Assembly: GCA_047967505.1 (NCBI GenBank)
Contig: CM106538.1
Reading direction: 5' to 3' (one strand)
From: Dipteris shenzhenensis
Lineage: Eukaryota > Polypodiophyta > Polypodiopsida > Gleicheniales
Length of the DNA stretch: 64,000 bases
Part shown: piece by piece, positions 44,740-56,763 of the stretch
Layout of the letters: each line of letters starts with the position of its first letter
Position numbering within the stretch: position 1 is the first letter of the stretch
Translations under genes and position numbers: made by a program
Notes under the pieces: model-generated
Database searches by the model: none
What the model saw: the letters and a program-made list of their open reading frames with translations, nothing else
Told to the model about the DNA's origin: nothing

Positions 44740-45830
44740 CTATGTATGGAGAACAAACATAGAAGCAATGCATGAAGTAGGCCGGAGCATGGAAAATACA
44801 AATGCAAAAATAAAGGCATGCGCCATGATGGAAATACATGAGGTGTGACAATACCATGCCATGAGGAGGCGTAACCATGAAATGCTAGTACATGGAGGAC
44901 AAACAAACAGGGACTCCATGTACTCCGACAATGCATCCCTCATATGAATGGCAACCTGCATACTGTCGGATCTCCTGTTCACCATGGGCGAGGCTGGAGC
45001 AGTGTCCTGAACTACCATCTGAACTGGAATGTTGCCATCCAAGAGCATGTTGTGAAGGATGCAGCAAGCGACAATGTTCTTGGACACGTGTGCCGACTTC
45101 AGTGCCAAAATCTTCCTATGAAGGTACTGCCAGTTTGACTTTAGCCAACCAAACGCCCTCTCCACCACAATGCGAGAAGATGACAACATGTAATTGAAAT
45201 CCTTTCACTCGCGTGTCGTGGCGAGCTTGAAAGGAATCATAAGCCATGGCCTGATACCATAGCCGCCATCACCTATGATGTACTCCCGAATGTTGAACTG
45301 CCCGTCCACGAAAGGTTTCCCACCCAAGTAGCGTCCCTACCTAACACACTCGAAGAAAGAAAAGTTTCTCAACACATGATTGTCATTCGTATTTCCATGG
45401 AATCCTGCATACATGTCAAGGAACCTCATGTCGATGTCGATGATGGCCTGCACTGACATGGAGTAGTCCTTGTTCTTGTCAAACCAGTCCTCCACGTTCT
45501 CCCCCCTCGGACTTTCCATGCCAACAAGTGTTACGTCAATGGCGACGCAACAGTTCAGAAAGCCATGCTTCCCATAGAACTCAGACTTCATGCACGCAAT
45601 CTGTGTTGGATCAATGGGCCAAGAAATGAATGTACGTGTGTGCTGAAGGAGGGCTGACACAAACTTATTGACAATGTTGGAGACAGTGGACTTGCCAAGG
45701 CCGAAGTTCACACTAAGCTCAACCAATCTTGTGCCACTAGCGAATCGAAGCACAACAATTGCAACTTGCTTTTCTACTGGGATGATGCATCTAAAAATGG
45801 AGGCAAGTGATGCGGGGATGGCACCTTACT
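44740..45830 (-). pseudogene. PIF/Harbinger transposase with two in-frame stops
   Basis: On the minus strand from about 45830: IPVEKQVAIVVLRFASGTRL, LSVNFGLGKSTVSNIVNKF (helix-turn-helix), NCCVAIDVTLVGM (first Asp), WFDKNKDYSMSVQAIIDIDM, YAGFHGNTNDNHVL (second Asp), a stop near 45339, IREYIIGDGGYGIRPWLMIPF, a stop near 45209, then RIVVERAFGWLKSNWQYLHR (catalytic Glu in VERAFG) and NIVACCILHNMLLDG. Domain order and motifs are those of DDE_Tnp_4 (PIF/Harbinger). Frame is constant across the stops. The partner Myb-like ORF of autonomous elements was not found. Confidence 0.88.
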
Positions 45831-47559
45831 CTAGCTGTGGTACAAGGAGTGTGCAAAGGCACTGGAACAAGGACAATAGCAAGCGAAAGAACTCCCTAAA
45901 CCTAGGGTCATCACCACGACTAGCTTGCACATATTGTTTTCACCAATGCAAGCTCCTAGGCTTCAAATAGGACTTAGAAATAGTGTGGATGGGGCCATGT
46001 TGACTAATGTGGTCCGTGAGCGTGGTCCTCATCTGAGAGTGGATAAATGCTACAAGCAAAGGCATATGCAGAGGATCGACAACAAAGGACGAGACCAGTG
46101 ATCGACCAACACTTGCGAAATGGTAGAGAGACATGGCTACGTAACGGTGCAAATGAGCAAGACCGATGACGCTGAAGAAGGGAAAATAGAGTGATGAAAA
46201 GGGACAACAATGCCATGGAAAGAGGCTTCCTAATGGGCTCTTCAAGCATGTTGGATGATAGGTGGTGGATAAAAGATGGAGGGAGGAGGAAGGCTACGAG
46301 AAAGGCTTTAGGGGAAAACTGAAATGAAATGGAAAGGGAGGTGGGGGGAGGGGGGGGGCAATTTATATCACAAGATGTGGGGTGATGCTCATGCCATGCC
46401 ATGGATGTATGGGTCGCAACTTGCATAGGATTCCATGTAGCCGGTTATGCATCAATAAATGCAAGGTGAGTCCAATATTCCGCGTGATCAAGGTTCACTT
46501 GATTACGCAGAGTTGGCGCCGAACAAGACCTATGCTCCAGCTCGCAACCCACATGCTCGTGAGAATAAGCTCATAGCTTGCTCTTGGGGCAAGCCATCTG
46601 GCCAAGCTTGGGTCATAAATGATGACCTTCCTTAATGTGACACCTGGAATTCGCAAATCTGAACTCCCATTTCTTTTTGCGCAGAGTTCTCGACTCCCAC
46701 AAGCTTTCATTCACAAGCTGTCACTTGTAAGTATTTAATAAATGCAAGCCACATCCACCACTATCCAAGTACTCTAATTAAATGATTTCCCTTGGTAGAG
46801 CTATGGCTCGAGTGACCTCCCTTGGCATGCTTTTGAGGGCTACTGATGTGGACTACTAGCCATTGGGGCTGGGCTGAACATCCCTTGTGCAATCGTGCTC
46901 TAAGCACTCAGCATACAGGTAAAAGAATACACAGAGATGACAACAGAATCCTATAATAAAACTGGAATATATTATTTGATCCCTGAATCTGGAGTTAGCT
47001 AAAGTGAATCACCAAGTGACGATTATTAGAAAAGGATGTACCATTCGATTTATTTGTGAGGTGTGGTAACTGGTTCAAGGGCCCTAGTCACGGGTGGATG
47101 AAGGTATGATGACTTGTTTCTGTAGCATTTCTTGGATTACTTGATTTGTACATTAGTTTTGTTGAGGTGGGCAACATCAGATTGGTATTTTGATGGGATG
47201 CATTGACTATGTGTTGGTTTGATGGGACACTGGTGCTGAGGTTTGAGTGGGTTTGTTTGGATTAGCAATGATTGTGGGGTCTTTTTTGAGGAGGTGACAT
47301 ATTTGTTGGGTTTGGTGGTAGTGTCCTGAGGTAGTATAAAAGTTTGAGATGCAAAATCTAAGACGACAAAGGTTTGTGCTAACCATGCATAGCCCAATGT
47401 AAGAGAAATTTATTGCTTTGGTAGAACAAAGCAGTTGTGATAGTAGGTGGTATTTTGTATTTCGAAAGGTACTTGGGCAACTTCAAAGCTTGTGTACAGT
47501 GCATTATGGTCTCCAAATAATACTTGCATTCACAATCCCCTTAAGACTAAGCTTGTTTT
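45831..47559. other. No recognised gene
   Basis: May contain the transposase N-terminus and flank to about 46430. ORFs here on both strands lack known motifs. A poly-G stretch lies at 46340-46359. Confidence 0.5.
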
Positions 47560-48560
47560 AAGCCTACATTTCTACAACAGTCATCATGCTTTGACTTCGA
47601 TACAGCCTTGGTAAGAAAATCCGCCCTTATTCATGTGGTAGGAGTGTAGTCAAGTTGGAGTTTCCATTCTTCCACAAGATGTCGAATGAAGTTGTAGTTC
47701 AGATCAACGTGTTTTGACTTTTGGAGGCATTTGAGATTCCTCGCAAGAGTTATGCAAGACTAATTATCACACGATAGAATAAAGGGGATCTTCTCATCTC
47801 TTGTCACAAGACAAAAAAAAGGGAGTGTTCTTAGATCTTGTAGTAGTCTCTCCAATTTCTTGTAACAGTCTCTCGATACACATTCCTTCTTTAGTTGCAA
47901 TAGAAACAACCATTTATTCTTCTTCGGTCGAAGAGTGGGCCACATAAGTTTATTTTCGACTTTGCTGCTCCATTTACTAGAGTAAAAACATAACTTGTGG
48001 TTGACTTGCATGTGTTGATATCTCCCCCTTCGCCTACATCAAACTAGCCCTTAAGGAAAGGAAGAGGAAGATCTGATCGAGGGAAGGTGAGACAAAATTC
48101 CTTTGACTATTCAAGCCTATTGAAAGTACCGCAATAGCGTCTTCAAAGCTAGCTAGTGGGGAAACTTGGGATCGTTTATGAAACAGGAGAAATCCGACTG
48201 CAAAGCAAATATTAGGTCAGGTGTGCAGGAGACTAAATACTTGATGCTACCCAAGGTAGAAAGATATGGAACAATGTTTATATACTCAACATCCTAAATT
48301 TTTGGAGTTCCCATGTCAAGGCTCAACTTAGAGCTCGAGACAAGAGGTGTAGGTTCACCTTCATAGTTACCCATGTGGTAGTGTTGGAGAATTTTCATAA
48401 CCAATGACCGCTAAGAGAGTTGAGTCAATGCTTGAGCACGATTGTGGAACACTTGGTTGCCCAAACAATAAGTCAAGTGTCCACCATCAATAAGAACACT
48501 CTCAAGAGGAACATAAACATCCTAGGTCCCAAAAAAATTCTCGACCATGGAGGAAAATAA
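47560..48560 (-). pseudogene. Decayed Ty1/copia RT end and RNase H
   Basis: Minus-strand frames, broken many times, read SIKYLVSCTPDLIFAL and LALKTLLRYF (end of RT), CFYSSKWSSKVENKL (RNase H entry), SCITLARNLKCLQKSKHVDL then NYNFIRHLVEEWKLQLDYTP, and IRADFLTKAVSKSKHD. The last two match the conserved SKHID..YHFIRE and ..ADIFTK motifs at the end of plant Ty1/copia polyproteins. Confidence 0.8.
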
Positions 48561-48796
48561 TAGTTTGTAGATGCCTCAACCACAACATCAGGACAAAAGC
48601 TCAGTATCTCATGTCAACGTTGGGCCCTCTTTGCTAACATCTCTATGCAAGTATGTATACAATGAGTCATGAGGCCACCAAATATTGTATATACATCTCC
48701 AAGTCACTAGAGGAAAAAACCTCTTGTGTAATAAAATGTTTAGTCATCACTCTAGCTTAAACATATCACCAACATCTATTAGTTTTTCTTTGTAAA

Positions 48797-49970
48797 CAAC
48801 ACAAGAGGAAGGCATCACAAGTGCGCAAATAGATGCGGCCTATGCACTATGCACAGACAGTGTCAGGCGTGCCTGTATGTGCGTCTGAGACCACATCTAC
48901 AGACGAGCATCTATAGGCGCGTCTATATGCGCGTTTATACATGGTCTATAGGCGCGTCTATACACGCATCTATACGAGTGTCATAAATCACGCAAACGCG
49001 CATATAGCCATGCCTATAGACACTGTCTGTGTAATTTAAAAAAAAAGGAAGGAGCTGCAGGTTTTAAATTGCAGCTCCCATTTTGAAGCTGCAATTCCAA
49101 AACCTGCAGCTCCCTGCTTTTTTTGCCCATGCTCGATTGCATCGAGAATGTACTTAAACATTAGAAGTATACACAACTTGAAACTTAAAAAACTCGACAA
49201 ATAAAACAACTCATGAGACTATATATGGTACCAATGCAATAGTATGATGCCATGTAAATCATTCATTTAAGTTGACATCTCATTCACATTTGTGATAGCT
49301 TTGTGAAAGTATGTTTGGATGCTATGACCCAAGCAATCCAAAAATGTTTGCACAAAGATAGCAACGATGCGATCAATGCGATGTTGTGTATGAATCGCTC
49401 ATGTGAGTGTTGAATTTTGAGAACTAGGAAAGCATGCAAATTCAAACTTTGAAAACATCAACTTTATAAGCATATGAAACTTTTGAAAACAATCCATATA
49501 CATTAGGAACTTCACAAAATAGAGATCATTTACACTTGTAATTAAAAGTATATGAAAATTGACTTAGTTCTTATATATCATTCTCATCAATATGTACAAA
49601 AAAGAAGACGACTCTTGTAAAAAGATGACTAACACTAGTCCGACTTTGCTCAACTGCTCAAACATGCTCGTCGTCATCGCCTGCCACCTACACAGATCCA
49701 TGCATAACCACATGCATGTATTAGTACGTAATACTAATTATCATATAAATAAAACTTGCTTATACAAAAATAAACTTATTACTTACCTGCTCATCACCGA
49801 ACCTCATGGCATGGCGATACTGCTCCTCGGAGATGAGGCCCTCATTGTAGAAGTGCTCCCATGTCTCATGCCTGTTGTGATGAAGGTGATATCCCATCTC
49901 TGCAACCGTGGGAGTACGACCGACGATATCAGTCTGCAAGGTGAAGAAATGTCATGCATTGCACAGATTA
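48797..49970 (-). mobile_element. Truncated, diverged second copy of the CACTA right end
   Basis: In reverse orientation to 33790-35011: terminus (ACACAAGAGGAAGGCATCAC against CACTACAAGAGAAAGGCGTC), subterminal repeats at 48835-49025 (CTATAGGCGCGTCTATA), hairpin at 49054-49119, and remnants of TNPA exons 3 and 2 ending at about 49970 in the intron before exon 2. The first bases of the terminus are mutated. The poly-Asp coding run is shorter. The copy is old compared with the inverted repeat arms. Confidence 0.85.
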
Positions 49971-50685
49971 CATTAGGGGAATTTTGAGCTCAGAAAGGGC
50001 CTTATTCATTAATTTTTAAGCAAGTTTCTAATCTCATGATTAAGAAATGGGCCAATGGGGTGAGGAGAGCATTAAAAATACCATGGAAAGCAAGGCTCCG
50101 CCTCATTGGTGGAGTTAAAATACACCCCCCTTCTATCCCCGTTTCCAAAGTGAATGTCCAAAAATGACATTTTGATCAATGGTGGGCATGGTTCGTTGAA
50201 GGAAGGCCATTGGATCCAGCATTGAAGGAGAGTGCTAGATGACAACATGTGTTAATGCTCATGTGCTTTGATCCCAAATCAACTTACATGGCAAGCTCGC
50301 ACACGAAGACATCTGACGGTGTGTATTAAGGAATGGTGATGAGCCATTGGATGGGTGGGTGCAATCATTCTCGGGCATGTGAAGATCCAAGGGCCAAAAA
50401 GTAGCACTCATTGTGAACCATCGGATGTGCGATAGTATTCAATGCAAGTATTCTCGAGCATGTGAATATCCAAGGGCTACAAATTGGCGCTCATCGCGAA
50501 TCGTCCGATAGACAATGCATGGTATTGTGGGCTATTTGTATCCAATGGTGTGAAAGAGGCGCAATAATGTACTGAAAGACAATCAAGTCCATGAACAACT
50601 GGCATGTGGCATCCAAGTAACATGCCACCACATATAAGCCACATCAAACCATGTCCAGCATCCATGATAATCCATCAACAACAAC
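49971..50685. other. No recognised gene
   Basis: Contains an imperfect direct repeat (GTGAA.ATCCAAGGGC, GCGCTCAT.G.GAA.C.TC) near 50380 and 50465. No coding motif. Confidence 0.5.
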
Positions 50686-52321
50686 CTAGCCATTCTCTTC
50701 TCCTCTGTGTGTCGGAAAAGTATGGTAGACGTTGACGGATGCAGTTCTTTGAGTAGTGTTCGAGTCTACCTGGAATAAGTCTCCTGCTGTGGGATGAGAT
50801 TTCCACGTGCGTAGGTCTATCTTTAGTGCTTGACCATCCTTTCTCAAGTATATATAGTTTGTGTGCCAGTCATGTACCAATCTGGAGGTCCTCATGAAGG
50901 GTCATCCTAGAATGACATCGTAGGATTCGGTCCCGCGAGAGAAATCCATCACCTCGAATGCCACTCGGTATGACAGGTGGAAGGCTTTCACCTTCATGTC
51001 TCTGATAATCCCCATGGGACGGGTGGTTGTACCATCTGCAAGCTTAACCACTAGGGTCATGCTGTCAAATGCTGGCTTTCCCCACTGCTCCCAACATTGT
51101 TTGGTTACCACACTGACTCTGGAACCGCTGTCTAAGATAGCTATAACTACCTTCCCTTGGCAAGTGATAGGAATTGTGGCATTTGTGTCGTCACTCTCAT
51201 AGTAATCTCCCATCTTGTTAAGAGGAACCTTGGGTATTGGGCCTGGTGTGGGACTTGTTACAGTTATCGGTTGAGTGACTTCTTCAACCTTAGGGGGAGC
51301 GGGTACTTGCTGTCTTGTGGATGGCAATCTACTTGTCATCCAATCCGAAAGATCTCTCCAAAGAATAGGATTTGCTTGCAATAGGGTTGCAATTGGCATT
51401 TCGATCTTTGTGGATAGGAATGCTGACAAACCAACTATGTCTCGTGGTACTGGAGTATGAAACTCCGTTGTTGGTGGAGACTCATCAAAACCATATGAAA
51501 ATTCACTAGGAGCCTCTAGTTCAAATGGAACTGCAAGATGATGTTCAGGTATCTCCGACAGTGTAGGAGTATTTTGCACATCGCTGAACATTCGATCCAT
51601 CAGGCTGGGGCCTTCATCTTCGGATTCTTTAGATGCAGCATCTTCTACTACTACATCTGGTATCCTTAGGTCATGACCCCCCTGACTAGCCTGAATCATG
51701 GAGGGGTGGACAGAATTGGGTCCTCTGCTTGCCTGCAGGTGTTGCTCAAATTTCTCTTCGCACTCGCGTACCAAGGCCCGAGCTTCTTGCAACTTTCTCT
51801 TTTCCTCTATAGGATCTGGGTAGGGGCCAGGGCGATATTTCCCTAATCCTTTTGGCATATTGGATTTGGGCAGTGGTTGCACCAGGACGTCTCCATCGGT
51901 TTGGGTCCCGCTAGATGTAGTAACAATCATTGCAGTGTCCTCATCCGAACCGCTTTGGATGATGACTGCGTTTGTAACCTTACCAAATTGCCTAGATCCT
52001 CTTGGTCTGCGTCTTCTCGCTGACTTGGTTTCACCTTGTGTCCTAGCCTGGGACCGTGTGATAACATTTAGTGGTTTCTCCCATAGCGGCTAGGTGAATG
52101 CTCCGCAGATTTACATTGGTATTCCTTGAGTGAGGTGGTGGTGGATTCGTTGCTCGTAAAGGACAATTCTTGTACAAGTGTTCAACACCACAACCTTGGC
52201 ACAAGGCCTAGAGTGGGGGTAGTTGAGCTTGCACAAGAGGTTGTTGTTGGGCTTGCATAGCAGCAGCTTTGATCGGGCATTCAGCCACACGATGCGGACC
52301 TTGACAATGAAAGCAAATCAT
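50686..52321 (-). pseudogene. Ty3/gypsy gag-protease remnant
   Basis: From right to left on the minus strand: two zinc knuckles (CFHCQGPHRVAEC at about 52320-52280 and CQGCGVEHLYKNC at about 52200-52160), a frameshift, then one frame from 51930. This carries KLQEARALVRECEEKFEQHL, AFLSTKIEMPIATLLQANPI, and a retropepsin with the catalytic motif ILDSGSRVSVVTK near 51130 and ESYDVILG near 50905. The ILG motif is followed by TGA where the relative at 10360 has CGA (Arg), and the same frame then continues as PFMRTSRLVHDW to a stop at 50686. It is the same family as the element at 9.4-13.4 kb, but no RT follows. Confidence 0.88.
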
Positions 52322-52898
52322 AGGTGGTTGTTGCACGGTGCTATTGATATCCCGTGGTCGTGATTGGGGTGCTGCTTGGTAGACCGGGACAGGGCCGTCT
52401 TCCTGGGATACAATATAGTACTGCCATGATTGGCTAGCTTCATCCCAAAAGGGCTATTCATATTGGATTGTCCCTTGATCATGGTATTCCCATTCACTGC
52501 CGTCCTTAGCAACTATATGTCATATCGGTGTAATTCTAGGCAGAGGAGGTTGTGGTGGTAATACACGTGGTGGTAAAGGTGCTTCCTAGACTCGATACAT
52601 CCCAACAGTTTGACCTTGTGTGGCCGTCTACACTTGCAGCATGGAAGCAGTGGGTGGTGGTGCAGGTAACACCAATTGTTGTTGTGGCTGATATGTGATT
52701 TGATTTGTACTTCGGGGATATCTACACGAATTGGTGTCATGGTTACTCCATCTGCCACAATGAGCACAATAAAATTGAGGGCGAGCCCTCGAGCATGGAC
52801 ATTTTGTGCTGGTATGGTTATGGTGTCAAACTGCACTACTTCAATCAGGCATCATTGTAGTACGATTGGTAAGTACATCCTTGGGCCACATAGCCCTT

Positions 52899-53190
52899 GA
52901 GAAACAGTTACACTTGCAAATCCTTTCATAAAATGTAGATACCATGAACTTTACACAAAACTTGAATGTAAGGATGTACTCATACATAATTACAATCTTT
53001 GAAAAGAAACACTTACATTTTCTCAATCTTTTCAAATCGTATACATATCATAAGCCTCAACAAAACCAAAGTTGATACATTTTCAAAGAAATTATTTGGA
53101 AATACATCATTAAAATATTTGGGAGAAACAATTACACTTGCAAATCCTTTCATAAAATGTAGATACCATAAACTGTACAAAAAAAAAACC
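52899..53190. repeat. Direct repeat of about 68 bp, spaced 222 bp
   Basis: GAGAAACA.TTACACTTGCAA and the following 48 bases (CTTTCATAAAATGTAGATAC) occur at 52899 and 53122 with a few differences. Confidence 0.9.
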
Positions 53191-53453
53191 TAAAAAAGAG
53201 ATTTCATAGAGTGAACGAAACTTCCCCAAAAAACATAAAACATAGTTGTACCGGTATGAGGATCCACTAGATAGAGACCACCAATGCTCCACAAATCAAT
53301 GTACTTTGCTCCAATTGCCCGTAGATGGTCCAATGATTGTTTGTCAAGTACCTTGTTACCATTGCACTGACGTGTTGTAGCATACATAGGTGGAATGTCC
53401 ACTTGCACTACACTTTTACGTTTTCTATTGGTGACATCTTCCAATGGAGGCAT
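53190..53453 (-). CDS. Unrecognised 87-codon ORF, possibly one exon
   Basis: Starts MPPLEDVTNRKRKSVVQVDI and contains LRAIGAKYIDLWSIGGLYLV followed by DPHTGTT, which reads like a folded-domain segment. GTACAA near 53255 could be a donor site, so the true exon may end at PHTG. I do not recognise the family. The final third (FYVFWGSFVHSMKSLF) overlaps the end of the direct repeat and is probably not coding. Confidence 0.25.
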   Translation of the reverse strand: MPPLEDVTNRKRKSVVQVDIPPMYATTRQCNGNKVLDKQSLDHLRAIGAKYIDLWSIGGLYLVDPHTGTTMFYVFWGSFVHSMKSLF

Positions 53454-53689
53454 GATACACTGTAAGTAAAAGAGTAGAAATAATATGAAAGAAGTTAAGA
53501 CAAGGAAGTAGTGATGGCAACAAAATGATGGGTTTGGAAGATGAACAATGATAAGGGTGCACTAGTATGGCTTTGAAAACATTAGGAAAAAAAGTTGAAT
53601 AGAGAGACAAAAAAGTGATTTTAGGAGGTGGAAATGGTTTTGGTCAATAGGTATGGGTTGGGGAAAGGTTTGGGAGGGTTTTGGGGTCA

Positions 53690-53801
53690 TCACGTCTTCC
53701 TTTCATTCAACACTTTATACTCATTTTCAATATAAAATTTGTAAGAAAATATTTTAAAGTGGTTGTGGTGTGCCCCTAACCACTCAGTCACACATCCACC
53801 A

Positions 53802-53838
<37 letters not shown>

Positions 53839-54387
53839 GCATTGCAAAACCCTTTGGCTGCTGCATATAGTTTTCCTCATGCAAATCCCTGTGGAGGAAT
53901 GCTGTTTTGACATCCATATGGACAAGCTCCATGTCCTCAGGTGCAACCAGTCCCACCACAGTACGCAAAGTGTTTAATTTCACCACAAGTGAGAAGATCT
54001 CATCAAAGTCCATCACTTTCTCTTGCTTGAAGCCCTTGGCAACTAACCGTGCCTTATACTTGTGCAAAGTATCACCAGGAGTGACCTTGAGCTTGAAAAC
54101 CCACTTTTTTGGAAGCAATTTCTTGCCTTTTGGCAAATGCACTAATCCCAAGTAGCATTCTTAATGAGGGAGTCCATTTTTGAATGCATGGCTTTCTCCC
54201 ACTTCTTTTTGTCATCCCTTTGCATAGCCTCTTCATAGCATGAGGGCTCATCACAATCTGTGAGCATAACATAATCAACACTTGGAACAAACCGCACATG
54301 TGGACGGGACACACGGCTAGACCTTCTAACCCAATGATCTTGATTTGCAGCTTGCTGCCCTGGCATTTTCAGCAGGATCTTCAGCAA
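53690..54387 (-). pseudogene. Ty1/copia reverse transcriptase N-terminal part
   Basis: From 54387 leftward: VRRSSRVSRPHVRFVP, EPSCYEEAMQRDDKKKWEKA and MDSLIKNATWD, a frameshift near 54145, then LPKGKKLLPKKWVFKLKV, YKARLVAKGFKQEKVMDFDE and HMDVKTAFLHRDLHEENYM (first catalytic Asp of RVT_2). Homology stops at QPKGFAML, exactly where a (CT)n run begins at 53838. The YVDD half of the RT is missing. Confidence 0.9.
53803..53838. repeat. (CT)n microsatellite at the break in copia RT
   Basis: About 18 CT units encode alternating Arg-Glu on the minus strand and replace the RT sequence that should follow. Confidence 0.95.
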
Positions 54388-55145
54388 GATCTAGCTGCAC
54401 ATTCCCCTCATTCACACCTTGTTCGACTGGTGCATTATCCACTTGCTTGGAGATGTTCTTGGCTGCACCCCTGCCTGACGACCACGCTGCCCTCGCGCAG
54501 AAGCGATGCCTATGCGTGCTGGTTGCTATGGAGGTTGCGCCTCTGTTGGTTATGCCCATGCTGCCCCAGCCTGGTCGCCTACGCTAGTGCACAAAAGGGT
54601 TCAATTTGCTTGGTTGAAAGTCTTACAACAAAGAAAGATTTGGAACAAGAGCACTTCTTGTCAGTGAACAAACACAACAAATCCCAATCAACAAGTCTTC
54701 AAATGGCCTGTCGTCCACTGCTGCACCCCCCTTCTACCTTGTCACTGGTCTCCTGTGCTTGGATGCGCCCACACTACCCCCGCCTTGCTGCTGGCTATTG
54801 CCACGCCTGTATGGCGAGCTTGCTGTGGCCTGCAGGTGCTGTCGTTGCTGCTTCTTGCTGCCGCCAGCCCACGCTACCCCCCGCCTATTGGCCTTGATGC
54901 CCTGCTTGGTAGATGACGTTGATTGTGCGTGGCTGGATGCTCACGCTGCTCCCGCTGGCTATAGCCGCCTGTATGGCGCCTTGCTGCCACCTGCTGCAGC
55001 AACTTGCTGCTGCACTTAAGTCGCTGGCTCACGTTGCCCTCGCCTAGGACTGTCGCCTCCTCCTTATGGCTGCTGCTGGCAAACAAAGTATTATTATCTC
55101 CTTGACCCAATTGACATATACAAACCTTCGCTCCATCCACTGGTC
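54388..55145. other. GC-rich repetitive stretch, no certain gene
   Basis: Possible copia linker (minus) to about 54560. A segment with CGCCTGTATGGCG and TGCTGCC occurs at about 54786 and again at about 54949. Base composition (GC-rich, CTGCTG) is unlike its surroundings. Plus-strand ORFs are Ala/Cys/Leu-rich by composition. Confidence 0.4.
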
Positions 55146-56722
55146 TTGAACTTTCAAGCATGGAATATAGTGCTATCAGAATCATGTAACTTCGATGACA
55201 CCGAGGAGTTCATCGAGCTACAAAAACCAGATGGTCTCCTGGACTACGTACTTGAACCGGAGCTGATCAGCAACAGCAGGGCATGGATGCAAACAGAAGG
55301 TTATCTTTTGGCCAATCTTACACGACAACATTTACTACGAAGTACAGCAGGACAGTATCACCCCAGTGGGATACTGGTCCTTTACAACAAAATCTCTGAT
55401 CAGCTCGCGGCCATTCAACACGACAACGTATCCAGTTCCATACGGAACACGTAGCGTACCCAGATGATCTCTCGGAAGAGGAGTACGCGGCGCAACAAGA
55501 AAGATTTGTAAAGAATGATCCAATAAAAGGAGCGCCGCCACAAACAGATGATATTCCCATGCCTGACAGTTCAAACTCAGTGGAGGAGCACCCTGAACCC
55601 AATTTAGAGGACCAACCACCACCCCCACCTTCTCCTAGAACAACTAACCTATCTTTTGAGAAAATAGAATTAGATACACCAATACCTCGCCTCATAAATT
55701 TACTAACTCCCCTTTATGAGCCAACTAACCAGCCTTCCACTTCCCAAGGGTGGTCCCTAGTGCAACGCCTAAATAAATATTTCCATCGCCAGCGTATCCC
55801 GTACTACGGCCTACGATTGTTTCATAATACAAATCCGGCTACACTGTTGCAGCAAGAGGAATTGTTTCAGCGAGACCTCCCCGCCAATTTTGACCCGCAC
55901 CTAGGATTTTTTCAAGAATTAAATAAATCATTTTCCCTCACCAATCCGATGATCATACACCAATATGAGGGAAAGGTTTTTGAAATATGCCAGACTAAAC
56001 TGGAATGCATGAATATCTGCTTGCAAACGCAGCTGGCAGATATGTCCTTTCACAAATGGCGGCAGGCACACCCAAAGACCAGCCGTGGAGGATGGGATCC
56101 ATTAAATGCCAATTTGGATGTTATCACAGAAGCCGATATGGGCATACAGCCCAAATGGAGAATCCCCTGGCTCAAGCGCCCCTTATATTGGAAACGCTAT
56201 TGCTATGCCCCTCAGCACCTACGCATCAATCCCCTGTACTTCCCAGTGCCTCGCCGCCAAACAGCTCAAGAATTCCGTAAGGAATATCTTGAAGATCCAG
56301 GGCACAGATTTAATTTTCCGGTGCATAACCGCACATTTTTTACGCTGGCAGAGCAGTGTGAATATATGAGGGAGTATTGCCGACGCCACAAGGACGTCCC
56401 GGCAATGGCAGTCATGGCAACTTGCCACTTCTTCAAATTAATTTTATTCTTAATTGAGCAAGTACCAATGACAAAGGAAGAGCACGAGGCCAACGCCACC
56501 AAGCCGCTCAATTTTGACCTTGACAAGGGGCCGCCGCTTCAAAGGATCCTCAGATTTTACCTCCGCTGTCGGAACTTGCCATCACATTACATTGTAGCGT
56601 TCGAGGATATGATAACAACCAGGTTTTGGTACCCCCATTACAGCTTCCATCGTTTTGGCGGGCGACATCTGGCAAGGCATACTCTCATGCAGAGTTTGCA
56701 ATTCGACACCAAACCAGTTTAA
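55146..56722 (+). CDS. Unrecognised retroelement protein ending just before the 3' LTR
   Basis: The first part (55146 to about 55310: ELQKPDGLLDYVLEPELISN) is followed by two apparent frame changes, near 55310 and 55445; between them the likely frame reads ILHDNIYYEVQQDSITPVGY. From 55442 one frame stays open to TAA at 56722; the ATG at 55559 gives 387 residues. There is an acidic, Pro-rich N-terminus (residues 1-30) and a long middle rich in Trp, Tyr, Phe, Arg and His (GWDPLNANLD, YCYAPQHLRINPLYFPVPRR). A helical region (FFTLAEQCEYMREYCRRH) and a hydrophobic helix (CHFFKLILFLIEQVP) come next. No zinc knuckle, protease or RT motif. A polypurine tract and LTR follow within 45 bases, so it belongs to a retroelement, as gag or an extra ORF. 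Confidence 0.55.
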
Positions 56723-56750
56723 TAACGCTCCCGAGGACGGGACCGACTTC

Positions 56751-56763
56751 AAGAAGGGGGGCA
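56751..56763 (+). other. Polypurine tract
   Basis: AAGAAGGGGGGCA directly precedes TGTTAAC, the LTR start. This is the plus-strand priming site of LTR retroelements. Confidence 0.65.

Noticed and set aside
55318-55695. Minus-strand 125-codon ORF rich in Ser and Gly
   Set aside because: It is antisense to the Pro-rich start of the retroelement ORF at 55559.
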